A program made the position numbers and the translations under genes. The notes below the pieces were generated by a model, which was not told the DNA's origin, searched no databases, and saw only the letters and a program-made list of their open reading frames with translations. From Clostridia bacterium (GTDB lineage: Bacteria; Bacillota; Clostridia; Christensenellales; Pumilibacteraceae), in the NCBI GenBank assembly GCA_022791055.1, contig JAAVYI010000033.1, forward strand, positions 1 through 53,302: a stretch of 53,302 nt of DNA, written 5' to 3'. Of the stretch, positions 17,148 to 30,574 are shown piece by piece; position 1 is the first letter of the stretch; every line of letters begins with the position of its first letter.

Positions 17148-17870
17148 TTATACGAAAAACTTTCTCTCCAACTCGCTTTTAAAACGCCGCCAACACACGA
17201 TCGACAATACAGCGGCGTTGGTGACGGCAAAGAAGAACAGCGGGAACGACACGTACCAATTAAAGCGCGCGCCGGTCGACCAAACGACGATCTGCGGTAC
17301 GATCGCCAACAGCGTAACAAACCACAGTGTAACAAAATAGTATTTGCCGCTGTGGCGGTCGGAAAACAGCATGACGTCGGTGGTCACGAGCGCCGCTGCC
17401 AACAGGATCGGCACGACGAGCGTCAGCGAATAGCGGAACAGCGACGCATTGCCGGCGACGTCAAACGAATAGATCAGTTCGCAAGCAAACGCAGCTAACG
17501 TGAGTACGAACGCATCGACGGCGATCTGCCCATACAGGCGGCGCTTTCGGTACACGGCGGAAATCGCGCAGGTATACGCTACGAAACAGCCGACGGCGAC
17601 GTAGGCCGACCACAGGTGCGCGCGGTCGAGAATGCAATTTAACACCACACAAACGGCGGCGGCCACCAACAGCAGAAACATCGCCTTGAGCGACAGTAGC
17701 CCGCGGTATACGTCGTCTTTGACGACCAGATCCGGATATTGCACATACGGTTCGACCGCCTGCGCGTAGTCGTCCTGATCCCGCCCCGCTTGCTCGAGAT
17801 AGTTGCCGCACAGCGGGCAGTTGTCATGCCCGTCGAACACGTTGATTTTACAGCGTTCGCAGTATTTCAT
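17148..17870 (-). CDS. zinc-ribbon multi-pass membrane protein (DUF6320-like)
   Basis: A 240-residue protein with an N-terminal zinc ribbon (C4, C7, C18, C21 in CERC and CPLC). About six membrane helices span residues 62-230. The layout matches the DUF6320 proteins of Clostridia, a name I give from memory of the zinc-ribbon-plus-helices layout. No biochemical role is known. The gene follows a condensation-type acyltransferase and an SGNH hydrolase on the same strand, so it may work with them on the membrane. GGGAGG lies about 12 nt before the ATG. A structured element fills the gap between this gene and the acyltransferase. Confidence 0.75.
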   Translation of the reverse strand: MKYCERCKINVFDGHDNCPLCGNYLEQAGRDQDDYAQAVEPYVQYPDLVVKDDVYRGLLSLKAMFLLLVAAAVCVVLNCILDRAHLWSAYVAVGCFVAYTCAISAVYRKRRLYGQIAVDAFVLTLAAFACELIYSFDVAGNASLFRYSLTLVVPILLAAALVTTDVMLFSDRHSGKYYFVTLWFVTLLAIVPQIVVWSTGARFNWYVSFPLFFFAVTNAAVLSIVCWRRFKSELERKFFV

Positions 17871-17903
17871 TTTATGAACATGACCTCCCTGTCACAAAAT
17901 ATT

Positions 17904-18029
17904 TTGAAAGTACAGGCGCGTCGCAGACGGGCAACAGTCGGCCGGGCGGCGACGGGATTGTACACCCCCGTACATGATCGAGCCGCCCGGACGAACGTAG
18001 CTCGTATCCGACGATGCATGTACTTTCAA
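17904..18029 (-). repeat. stop-codon-anchored structured element, copy D
   Basis: In gene sense it starts at the acyltransferase stop (TGA at 18028-18026), which is part of the outer stem. TTGAAAGTACA pairs perfectly with TGTACTTTCAA. The next stem pairs CGTCG and CG(A)GC with GCCCG and CGACG around an internal loop GATA/TCTG. The conserved TACGT/CTGTT loop follows, then a 13-bp GC-rich stem (TCGTCCGGGCGGC with GCCGCCCGGCCGA). The tip is TCATGTAC, GGGGGT, GTACAATCC. The element ends about 20 nt before the ribosome site of the next gene. Confidence 0.6.
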
Positions 18030-19432
18030 GCCTCGCCTTCCTCGAGCTGATGATTGGTCTCCACCGCCACCGGCACGAAGGCGGCCAATTTGCCGAAGAA
18101 CAGACGTTCGACGTCGTTCTCGCGGAAGGTGCGCGCAATCGTTACGACCATGCGGTTATGAAACGTCACCGCAGACGCGGCCAGTCCTGCGTAAGACTGC
18201 CCGCTTAAAGAAAACTCGTAGCGCGCAACATGGTCGGCAAATTCGGCCGGGGTTTTGGCAATGCCTAAGTTCGAGAACATGGTCGTTGTCACGCAGTCGC
18301 TCATCGAGCGCACGCCGATGCGCATGGCCGCCGTTTTCAACGGCAGCGGCATACACTTAAGGCAGGGATTTTCCTGCACGGCGACATTGAAATTGACAAG
18401 CCCCATAAAATAGTCGACGTTTAGTTTTTGCTCGAACTCGCCTTTGACGCAGGCGCAGATCGCCTCGAAATCGGCGCTGCCGTCGGACACCACCGGCATC
18501 AGCGAAACGAAATTGCGCAACGTTTCCGACGGGAACAGCTTGCGCAGATTGACCGGCACGGTGACGACGATCGGCTTTTTGCCGCTGCGCGTTTTCAAAC
18601 TGCGGTCGGTATGGATCGCCCAAATGAGCGCGGCGACGAGAAACTGCGACACAGTCAGCCCTTTCTCTTTTGCAACCGCGTTGAGCGCGGCGGCGTCGAG
18701 CGTGCCTTTGGTCAAAATGAGCGCCGTCGTCGGCAGTCGGTGGCCGGGTATGTCGTAGGCCTTGACGTCCTTACTTTGCCGTTTGGTCTTGCGGTCGGCA
18801 AACCGCGTAAAGCTGTCCTCGGTCTCCGTCCAGTTGGGTTTGTCGAGATGATTGAGGCAGTTGGTGCGATCGGTCACGGTCACGCCCGTGCGCTTGAGAT
18901 AGGCGGCGACCAGGCTGTTCAAAAATACCAGTCCGCCGTTGCCGTCGGAGGCCGAATGGAAAAATTCGACCGAAATTTCATGCGAAAAATAGGTCACGCG
19001 AATGAGCGCGTGACGGGTGTCGAGCGGAATGCGGCGGCACGGGAATTTGGTCTGTTCGGCAACCAGCAACGGCTTGCTCGCAGGCTCTAGGTAAAACCAA
19101 AAGAAACCGCGTTTGACCGCCGAGGTAAACGTCGGAAACCGCGGCACAAGGTCGTTGAGCGCCCACTGTAACGCCACGGGATCGACCGGCTGCGTCATCA
19201 CCGCCGTCAAGCGGAACAGATTGCTGCGCGCCGCCGTCTCCGACGAGGGAAACAGCAATGCCGCATTGTCAAGGCTGTGAAACGAACCTTTGTGCGACTG
19301 CGCGGCGGCGATCTCCTTAAGCTGCGCCTCGAGCGTGTGCTTTTCGTCCGTCTTTCGCTGTTTCCGCATAACTTTACGGGCGCGGCGCGCCTCTTGCGCG
19401 GCGCGCTTGGATTGTTTATCTTGTTCGCTCAA
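18026..19432 (-). CDS. condensation-domain-like acyltransferase
   Basis: A protein of about 468 residues of the CoA-dependent acyltransferase/condensation superfamily, of the kind annotated as alcohol acetyltransferase or WS/DGAT-like. The active-site pattern HxxxDG is present as HSASDGNGG (H159, D163 from this start). The second half has the usual NFVSLMPVV and GLVNFNVAV strands. The Lys/Arg-rich N-terminus (residues 1-35) is a likely coiled coil. I prefer a TTG start at 19432, preceded by AGGAGAAAGG; an in-frame ATG at 19450 has no ribosome site. The start overlaps the end of the SGNH gene by 17 nt, so they are coupled. The product is unknown, plausibly an acyl ester. Confidence 0.75.
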   Translation of the reverse strand: MSEQDKQSKRAAQEARRARKVMRKQRKTDEKHTLEAQLKEIAAAQSHKGSFHSLDNAALLFPSSETAARSNLFRLTAVMTQPVDPVALQWALNDLVPRFPTFTSAVKRGFFWFYLEPASKPLLVAEQTKFPCRRIPLDTRHALIRVTYFSHEISVEFFHSASDGNGGLVFLNSLVAAYLKRTGVTVTDRTNCLNHLDKPNWTETEDSFTRFADRKTKRQSKDVKAYDIPGHRLPTTALILTKGTLDAAALNAVAKEKGLTVSQFLVAALIWAIHTDRSLKTRSGKKPIVVTVPVNLRKLFPSETLRNFVSLMPVVSDGSADFEAICACVKGEFEQKLNVDYFMGLVNFNVAVQENPCLKCMPLPLKTAAMRIGVRSMSDCVTTTMFSNLGIAKTPAEFADHVARYEFSLSGQSYAGLAASAVTFHNRMVVTIARTFRENDVERLFFGKLAAFVPVAVETNHQLEEGEA

Positions 19433-20132
19433 TATTGCCTTTCTCCTCATCGAGATACGGTCGATATACGTCGGCGATCACGCAGTAGCCCTCGGCCGTC
19501 AAGTGCAACCCCTCGAGCGTATACGCTTTTTTCAGCCGTCCCTTTTCGTCAAGCAAATGCGGATACATGTCGATATAGTCAAAACCGGCCTCGTCGCAAC
19601 GCTGTTGCAACACGGCGTTGACGGCGGCAATGCGCTTGTTGGTCGCGCGGAAACAAATCAGTTTGGAAACCGCCGTCCGTTTACGGTTGATCGGATACAG
19701 CGAGGAAACGTACACTTTGGCATTCGGGAACGCGGCGGCGATCTGCAAAATGCGGTCGGTCAGATTTTGCGGCGAGGCGGTTTTTCTCGACAGCCGCAGA
19801 ATGTCGTTGACGCCGATTTGCAAAAACACCGTTCGCGGCTCGAGTACGACGACGTCGTCGAGACGCTCGAGTACCTGTAACGTAGTATTGCCGGCAATGC
19901 CGCGGTTGTATGCCTCGACGTCGGGGAAATACTCGCCGATCGGAAAGAAGTCGGTCAGCGAATCGCCCAAAAACACGACGCCGCCCGGCCGCGCATACCG
20001 ATTGTATATGCGAAACTGCGACGCCATGACACGCATCAGCCGCTTGTAATACATCCAAATCAGCACCGCCGCCACAAGCAGCAACACCAGCCCGCCGGCC
20101 ACAGCGACCATCACAATTTCCAATGCCGACAT
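19416..20132 (-). CDS. membrane-anchored SGNH/GDSL hydrolase
   Basis: A 238-residue esterase or lipase of the SGNH fold with one N-terminal membrane helix (residues about 5-28); the catalytic domain is probably outside. Block I is FLGDSLTD with nucleophile S58. Block II Gly is in NRGIAGNTT, block III Asn in IGVNDILRL, and block V has GLHLTAEGY. GGAGG lies 8 nt before the ATG. Its 3' end overlaps the acyltransferase gene. The pairing of a deacylase and an acyltransferase suggests remodelling of ester groups on a lipid or surface polymer; this is inference from context. Confidence 0.85.
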   Translation of the reverse strand: MSALEIVMVAVAGGLVLLLVAAVLIWMYYKRLMRVMASQFRIYNRYARPGGVVFLGDSLTDFFPIGEYFPDVEAYNRGIAGNTTLQVLERLDDVVVLEPRTVFLQIGVNDILRLSRKTASPQNLTDRILQIAAAFPNAKVYVSSLYPINRKRTAVSKLICFRATNKRIAAVNAVLQQRCDEAGFDYIDMYPHLLDEKGRLKKAYTLEGLHLTAEGYCVIADVYRPYLDEEKGNIERTR

Positions 20133-20158
20133 TTCCGTTCCCTCCGCGTCATTTTATC

Positions 20159-20187
20159 AGTATAGCACATGCCGAACGTAAAAGCAA
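20159..20187 (-). promoter_or_regulatory. promoter of the SGNH-acyltransferase unit
   Basis: TTGCTT (20187-20182), 17-bp spacer, TATACT (20164-20159) on the minus strand. The leader is about 20 nt and carries a good ribosome site. Confidence 0.65.
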
Positions 20188-20206
20188 CAATATGATTGAT
20201 AAAATA

Positions 20207-20240
20207 AATCGCGACAGTGCTATTTGCTACTGTCGCGATT
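20207..20240 (-). terminator. gyrA terminator
   Basis: A 12-bp perfect stem (AATCGCGACAGT with its complement) is followed on the minus strand by TATTTTATC. It lies after structured element A and closes the gyrB-gyrA unit. Confidence 0.8.
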
Positions 20241-20260
20241 GTTTGTTCGGTTGTATGCGT

Positions 20261-20387
20261 TAAGACGGCAGAGACGGGGGTAGAGACGGGTAACAGGCGG
20301 AACGGAAACACAGGAGTGTAGTTCTCCTACTCGACTGCGTTTCCGTTCCGCACGTAACCCGTATATGCCCTCGTATATGCCGTCTTA
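20261..20387 (-). repeat. stop-codon-anchored structured element, copy A (after gyrA)
   Basis: It starts 3 nt after the gyrA stop (TAA at 20393-20391). The outer stem TAAGACGGC/GCCGTCTTA is perfect. The ATATA/TCTCT internal loop occurs twice in nested fashion, with GGC...CG on one arm and CG...GCC on the other. Then come ACGGGT/ACCCGT, the TACGT/CTGTT loop and a perfect 13-bp stem (GCGGAACGGAAAC with its complement). The tip has GTAG, loop GAGAA, CTAC. It is followed by the gyrA terminator, so here the element lies at the end of a transcript rather than between two genes. Confidence 0.65.
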
Positions 20388-20390
20388 CGT

Positions 20391-22910
20391 TTACTCTTCT
20401 TCGCCCTCGCCGCCTTCTTCTATCTCCTCTTCCGGCGTGGCGACGGCGACGCAAACGACGTTGCCCTTGTCCTTCATCTTCATCATGCGCACGCCCTGCG
20501 TGTCGCGGCTGATCTTGGAGACCTCTTTGGCGCGCATACGAATGATAATACCGTTGTCGGCGATGATCATGATGTCGTCGTCGGGGTTGATCAGTTTCAT
20601 ATTGACCAGTCGGCCGGTCTTGGCGTTGAACACGCCCGCCTTGATGCCCTTGCCGGCACGCGACTGCAAACGGTATTCGTCGAGGCTGGTGCGCTTGCCG
20701 TAGCCGTTCTGGCTGACCGTCAAGATCTCGCAGCCCGACTGTACGACGGTCATATCGACGACGTAATCGTCGGCATCGAGTTTCATCGACTTGACGCCCA
20801 TGGTATCGCGTCCCATCAGGCGCACGTCGTCCTCGGCAAAGCGGATACACTTGCCGGATGAGGCCGCCATCAAAATCTCGTCGCGGCCGCAGGTCAACTG
20901 CACCGAAATCAGTTCGTCGTCGTCGACTAAGTTGATCGCGATCTTGCCGACCTTACGGATCGAGGCAAACTCAGATAGCGCGGTCTTTTTGATCAGGCCG
21001 TTACGCGTCGCCATCAACAGATTGCCCTGCTGATCTTCCTTAATGGGAATGACGGCCGTTACCTTTTCGCCGTCGCCGAGTTCTAACAGATTGACGATAG
21101 CGCGGCCGCGTGCGGTGCGTTCGGCCTCGGGTACCAAGTACGCCTTGATTGCGTAAACCTTGCCTTTATTGGTAAAGAACAGCAGATTGTCGTGCGTACA
21201 GGTGACGAACATCTTTTCGACGAAGTCCTCTTCTTTCGGCCGATGCGCGGTCACGCCCTTGCCGCCGCGGTGCTGCGTGCGGTATTCGGTGGTCGGCAAG
21301 CGCTTGATATAGCCGAAGTGCGTCATCGAAATCACGACGTCCTCGCGCTCGATCAGATCGCCGATGTCGATCTCGTTGTAGTCGATGCACATTTCGGTTT
21401 TGCGCGGGTTGCCGTACTTCTGCTTGACCTCTTCCAGCTCGTTGCCGACGATCTCCAAGACGCGCTTGGGGTTTGCAATAATGTTCTTGAGGTCGGCAAT
21501 CGTCTCGAGCAGTTGCGCCAGTTCGTTTTTGAGATTTTCGACTTCCAGGCTTGTCAAGCGGCGCAACTTCATTTCGAGAATGGCGTTGGCCTGCTTGTCG
21601 GACAGGAAGAACTCGCTCATCAACTTTTCGGCGGCCTCGAAGTTGTCGCGCGCCGTCTTGATGATCTTGATGACCTTGTCGATATTGGCGAGCGCTTTGA
21701 CGAGACCCTCCAAAATGTGTTCGCGCTCTTCCGCCTTTTCGAGGTCGTATTTGGTGCGGCGTAAAACCACCTCTTTTTGATGCTCGAGGTAGTAATACAG
21801 CATTTCCTTGAGGTTTAAGATCTTCGGCTCGCCGTTTACAAGCGCCAAGAACGTGATACCGTCGGACGTCTGCAAATTGGTGTGCTTAAACAGCATGTTC
21901 AACACAACTTGCGCTTGCGCGTCGCGCTTGACCTCGACGACGATCCGCATACCCTCGCGGTCGCTTTCCTCGTTGATCGCCGAAATGCCCTCGATACGCT
22001 TTTCTTTGACGAGGTTTGCCATCGTCTTGATCAGTTCGGCTTTATTGACCTGGTACGGCAATTCGGTGATGATGATGCGCTGCCGCGTCGCGCCGCCCTC
22101 GCCGCGCGGGGTGTATTCCTCGATCTCGGTCTTGGCACGAATGACCACGCCGCCGCGGCCCGTTCTGTAGGCGCAACGAATGTTGGCGCGCCCCATGATA
22201 ATGCCGCCGGTCGGATAGTCCGGCCCGGGGATATACTGCATCAGTTCGTCAACGGTGATTTCGGGGTTTTCGATGAGCGCCTGCACGCCCGAAATGACTT
22301 CGTTCAAGTTGTGCGGCGGAATGTTGGTCGCCATACCGACGGCGATACCGTCCGAGCCGTTGACCAGCAAGTTGGGGAACCGCGCCGGCAATACGGTCGG
22401 TTGCTCTAACGTGTCGTCGAAGTTGGGATACCAGTCAACCGTTTCCTTGTCAATGTCGCGGAGCATTTCGCCGGCGATCTTCGCCAGACGTGCCTCGGTG
22501 TAACGCATAGCTGCGGGCGGGTCGCCGTCGACCGAACCGAAGTTGCCGTGTCCGTCGACAAGCGGGTGACGGATCGAGAAGTCCTGTGCCAAACGCACCA
22601 ACGCGTCGTACACCGAACTGTCGCCGTGCGGGTGGTACTTACCCAAAACGTCACCGACGATACGCGCGCACTTGCGGTGCGGCTTGTCGGAAAACAGATT
22701 GAGTTCCCCCATCGAGTACAAAATACGGCGGTGAACCGGTTTCAAACCGTCGCGCACGTCGGGAATGGCGCGCGAAACGTTGACCGCCATAGCGTAGGCG
22801 ATGAAGGACTTTTTCATCTCCTCCTCGACCTGCACCTTGATGATCTTGCTGTTATCGGTAAATCCGGAGGTGTCTCCGCTGCCGGTGTTGGGCAATCTTT
22901 TCTTAGCCAT
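20391..22910 (-). CDS. gyrA: DNA gyrase subunit A
   Basis: An 839-residue gyrase A subunit, which with GyrB adds negative supercoils. The catalytic tyrosine is Y137 in AMRYTEA. The quinolone region [12 protein letters not shown] (residues 93-104) has S98 and D102, the drug-sensitive residues in well-studied GyrA proteins. The GyrA box needed for DNA wrapping is QHRGGKG near residue 546, which separates this gene from the ParC at 1255. The C-terminus ends in an acidic Glu/Gly tail. AGGAGG lies about 12 nt before the ATG. A structured element and two small hairpins separate it from gyrB. Confidence 0.96.
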   Translation of the reverse strand: MAKKRLPNTGSGDTSGFTDNSKIIKVQVEEEMKKSFIAYAMAVNVSRAIPDVRDGLKPVHRRILYSMGELNLFSDKPHRKCARIVGDVLGKYHPHGDSSVYDALVRLAQDFSIRHPLVDGHGNFGSVDGDPPAAMRYTEARLAKIAGEMLRDIDKETVDWYPNFDDTLEQPTVLPARFPNLLVNGSDGIAVGMATNIPPHNLNEVISGVQALIENPEITVDELMQYIPGPDYPTGGIIMGRANIRCAYRTGRGGVVIRAKTEIEEYTPRGEGGATRQRIIITELPYQVNKAELIKTMANLVKEKRIEGISAINEESDREGMRIVVEVKRDAQAQVVLNMLFKHTNLQTSDGITFLALVNGEPKILNLKEMLYYYLEHQKEVVLRRTKYDLEKAEEREHILEGLVKALANIDKVIKIIKTARDNFEAAEKLMSEFFLSDKQANAILEMKLRRLTSLEVENLKNELAQLLETIADLKNIIANPKRVLEIVGNELEEVKQKYGNPRKTEMCIDYNEIDIGDLIEREDVVISMTHFGYIKRLPTTEYRTQHRGGKGVTAHRPKEEDFVEKMFVTCTHDNLLFFTNKGKVYAIKAYLVPEAERTARGRAIVNLLELGDGEKVTAVIPIKEDQQGNLLMATRNGLIKKTALSEFASIRKVGKIAINLVDDDELISVQLTCGRDEILMAASSGKCIRFAEDDVRLMGRDTMGVKSMKLDADDYVVDMTVVQSGCEILTVSQNGYGKRTSLDEYRLQSRAGKGIKAGVFNAKTGRLVNMKLINPDDDIMIIADNGIIIRMRAKEVSKISRDTQGVRMMKMKDKGNVVCVAVATPEEEIEEGGEGEEE

Positions 22911-23007
22911 GTGTCGTACATGACCTCCTATTTTTTACTTTGTCGTGATTGTTCTATCGCGTGTGCGTGCGTCCGGATCGTTCCGAATCGCTTATGATAC
23001 GGGCAAG

Positions 23008-23069
23008 ACGGCGGAGACGGATCTCGCCGTTTTCGTTTATGCCAGACGGCGGAGACGGGTCTCGCCGTC
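23008..23069 (-). repeat. two tandem mini-hairpins beside element B
   Basis: Two near-identical hairpins of 23-25 nt lie at 23008-23030 and 23045-23069. Each pairs ACGGCG and GAGA on one side with TCTC and GCCGT on the other. On the minus strand both carry GTCTC followed by CGCCGT, the same 3' internal-loop and outer-stem sequence seen in the full elements. They look like cores of the element with the middle removed. Confidence 0.5.
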
Positions 23070-23072
23070 CAT

Positions 23073-23196
23073 AGAGGGCAGAGAGTGGTGCGATAAGGCA
23101 CAACAGGCGGTGAACCGGCGCGGGAGTGTACTTCGGCGTACATGACAGTGCCGTTTCGCCGCACGTAGTGCCTTAGCGTGCCGCTATATGCCCTCG

Positions 23197-23199
<3 letters not shown>
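23073..23199 (-). repeat. stop-codon-anchored structured element, copy B (gyrB/gyrA)
   Basis: It begins at the gyrB stop (TAG at 23199-23197). The outer stem is GAGGGCA/TGCCCTC. The TATAGC / CTCTC internal loop follows, then a 15-bp stem (GGCACGCTAAGGCAC with GTGCCTTATCGCACC, wobbles and one mismatch). Next are the TACGT/CTGTT loop, a stem GCGGCGAAACGGC/GCCGGTTCACCGC and a tip TCATGTAC, GCCGAA, GTACACTCC. All three stems differ in sequence from the other copies but remain paired. Confidence 0.65.
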
Positions 23200-25131
<1,932 letters not shown>

Positions 25132-25184
25132 TTACAAAGGCCGCCGCTTGACCGGCAAAGCCCCTGCCGTCCGTTTACCCGAAT

Positions 25185-25213
25185 AGTATAGCATAATCGC
25201 CGCGGAAAATAAA
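25185..25213 (-). promoter_or_regulatory. candidate gyrB promoter
   Basis: TTTATT (25213-25208, weak), 17-bp spacer, TATACT (25190-25185). The leader to the gyrB ATG is about 70 nt. Confidence 0.45.
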
Positions 25214-25512
25214 GCGTTTTGAGGCCGAAAACTCAATTTTTCTTTTCTCAAATTTTGCGATTCGCGTTCTAAAGCCCTTAAAAGCGGCTTGACGGCGCGT
25301 AAATGCCAGGAAATTAAATTTGCTAATTCGTCCGTTGGTGTCAAAAAGAGAAAAATGCGGGCTTTGGTATTCTGCGGCGCGCCCGCATTTACGGTAAAAT
25401 CGTCGATCAAGCGCTCGTTTTACGCCTATTTATATTCGACATGCGGCGACAGCGGCAAAAAACGGCGAAACGGCGGCAAAGTATCTTTCGGCGGAAAAGC
25501 CGTTCGATTTAT

Positions 25513-25541
25513 TTGACTATTGCCCCGAAAAGCCTTATAAT
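25513..25541 (+). promoter_or_regulatory. sigma-A promoter of nifJ
   Basis: TTGACT (25513-25518), 17-bp spacer, TATAAT (25536-25541). The leader is about 57 nt, and GGAGG lies 8 nt before the nifJ ATG. Confidence 0.8.
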
Positions 25542-25590
25542 AGAAAGGACGGCTTAAAATCCGTCGTACTTAATGTAAAGTAAATTCTAA

Positions 25591-29118
<3,528 letters not shown>

Positions 29119-29137
29119 AAGTGCAAGGAGAAAGTCT

Positions 29138-29503
29138 GTGAAAAAATTCGGAAAAGCCATTGTTTTGGCTCTGTGCCTTTGCCTCTGCGCCTTTGCCTTT
29201 GCTGCTTGCGGCGACGAAAAGCCGACCAGCTACGACGGCACTTGGGTGCGCACGGCTGAGGACGGGTTCTATTATCTCGTCATCGAAGACGATAAAATGA
29301 CCGTTTATTTTGCCGCCGAGGATGACTTTTCCAAGGCGACTGCGCTCCGCGACGGTACGTTCAAGTTGACAAGCCGCACCGAAGAAACGGTGACCGCCGT
29401 CAACGAGGCTGCCGGTTATACCAAGGTGTACACGGTAACGACCGACGGCAATTCCCCCGCCCTCAAGCTCGAGGACGAAAAACTGACCTACGTCAAGCGG
29501 TAA
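29138..29503 (+). CDS. small lipoprotein, unknown
   Basis: A 121-residue exported lipoprotein starting at GTG 29138, with AAGGAG 7 nt upstream. The signal peptide (KKFGKAIVLALCLCLCAFAF) ends in the lipobox FAAC. The mature part is short and strand-rich (SYDGTWVRTAEDGFYYLVIEDD), like a small lipocalin- or META-type beta domain, but I cannot name it. It lies 19 nt after nifJ and may be read through from it. The terminator at 29519 follows. An upstream ATG at 29087 lies inside nifJ and is unlikely. Confidence 0.75.
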   Translation: MKKFGKAIVLALCLCLCAFAFAACGDEKPTSYDGTWVRTAEDGFYYLVIEDDKMTVYFAAEDDFSKATALRDGTFKLTSRTEETVTAVNEAAGYTKVYTVTTDGNSPALKLEDEKLTYVKR

Positions 29504-29518
29504 GCACACAACACTACA

Positions 29519-29560
29519 AAAAACCGTCGGCAGCCTCAAACGCTGTCGGCGGTTTTTCTT
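29519..29560 (+). terminator. terminator after the nifJ unit
   Basis: AAACCGTCGGCAGC pairs with GCTGTCGGCGGTTT around CTCAAAC, followed by TTCTTTTTT. Confidence 0.85.
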
Positions 29561-29569
29561 TTTTATCCC

Positions 29570-29596
29570 TGTCATTGCGAGTACAGCGAAGCAATC
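29570..29596 (+). repeat. fragment of the TCATTGCGAG / CGAAGCAATC dispersed repeat
   Basis: TCATTGCGAG, five bases, then GCGAAGCAATCT. This pair of half-sites matches a short repeat that I recall from intergenic regions of many unrelated bacteria. Here it is one short copy between a terminator and a promoter. Confidence 0.45.
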
Positions 29597-29613
29597 TATC
29601 GATTTCGTTTCCC

Positions 29614-29642
29614 TTGACAATGAGGCGGCAATCGATTATACT
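29614..29642 (+). promoter_or_regulatory. sigma-A promoter of the 29683 lipoprotein
   Basis: TTGACA (29614-29619), 17-bp spacer, TATACT (29637-29642). The leader is about 33 nt. Confidence 0.85.
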
Positions 29643-29682
29643 TATATGTAGGTCTATAATTTATATAGTAGTGAGGTATTTT

Positions 29683-30480
29683 ATGAAAAAGCATGTTATG
29701 CGTATGCTGACCGTTTGTTTGTGCCTTGTCACGGCGGTCGTTTGTTTCGGCTGTAAGCCGAGCGAGCCGGATGTGGAGAAAATCGAGTTAAGCCAGCCGG
29801 CCATTACGTTGGAGAGCGGCGAGACTTGCGAGTTGACGTATACGACCACGCCCGAGGGCGCCGACGTCATGGGATCCCCGATCCGCCCCAATCCGGCCAA
29901 ATACGAATGGGAAGACGTGTTCAGCTTTAGGGTAAATGACGGCAAAGTGAAGATCACCGCCCTCTCGACCGGTACGGCGACATTGCGCATTCGCGCCGCT
30001 GCCGACGAAAGCGTTTACGCGGAATGCACCGTCACGGTCAAACCGCCCGAAGGATATACGCCGTACCGCGGCGACGACTTCAAGTTCGTCTATCCGTCAA
30101 CGTGGGAAGCCACCGAAGCCACAGGCACGTTGGCCGCATTCAAAAACGAAAACGGCACCAACATCAATATAGCCGCCGAAAAGAAGAACCCCTCTTATTT
30201 TTCGGCAACGGCCGACGACTTCAAAAAAGTACTGAAACAATCTTGGGCGGCTCAAGGCGTAACGATCACGGGACTGACCTGCAACGCGGGCAAATACGAT
30301 TCGGATCAAGCCGTCAGCGTCTCTTACGTATACACGATACCGGGCGTCGGCACGTGCAAGCAAACGCAGTTGATCCGCCATTCGTCCGACAAAACCTATG
30401 TCTTGACAGTCACCTACATTTCCGAACAGTTGGATGAGGAATTAAGCGAAACGATACGAAAAGAATTTAAGGCTTGGTAA
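29683..30480 (+). CDS. lipoprotein with bacterial Ig-like (Big2) domain
   Basis: A 265-residue lipoprotein. The start MKKHVMRM at 29683 has GTGAGG upstream. The signal peptide ends in the lipobox VCFGC. Residues about 30-125 form one Big2-type domain: EKIELSQPAITLESGE at the start and STGTATLRIRAAADESVYAECTVTV at the end. The C-terminal 130 residues (GDDFKFVYPSTWEATEATG) resemble the PsbP/DcrB-like fold of many small lipoproteins. It is likely on the cell surface. It has its own strong promoter and terminator. No partner is evident. Confidence 0.75.
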   Translation: MKKHVMRMLTVCLCLVTAVVCFGCKPSEPDVEKIELSQPAITLESGETCELTYTTTPEGADVMGSPIRPNPAKYEWEDVFSFRVNDGKVKITALSTGTATLRIRAAADESVYAECTVTVKPPEGYTPYRGDDFKFVYPSTWEATEATGTLAAFKNENGTNINIAAEKKNPSYFSATADDFKKVLKQSWAAQGVTITGLTCNAGKYDSDQAVSVSYVYTIPGVGTCKQTQLIRHSSDKTYVLTVTYISEQLDEELSETIRKEFKAW

Positions 30481-30502
30481 CACCACCCCGGCCGCAATAC
30501 AA

Positions 30503-30544
30503 AACACAAGCCGCAGCATACTCGCCGCGGCTTGTGTTTTTTCC
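30503..30544. terminator. bidirectional terminator, 29683 gene / Big2 gene
   Basis: AACACAAGCCGC and GCGGCTTGTGTT form a long stem between two converging genes, with TTTT on the plus side and TTTTGTATT on the minus side. Confidence 0.75.
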
Positions 30545-30574
30545 TATTGTATTGCTTTTATACCGATTCGATTT

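Noticed and set aside
20261..20387. Integron attC sites as the identity of the stop-codon elements
   Set aside because: attC sites also follow stop codons and fold as imperfect palindromes, but these elements follow core genes in operons, not cassettes. They lack the R-box GTTRRRY layout and no integrase is present.
25132..25410. Open frame of 92 codons upstream of gyrB
   Set aside because: No ribosome site, no motif, and it overlaps the candidate gyrB promoter.
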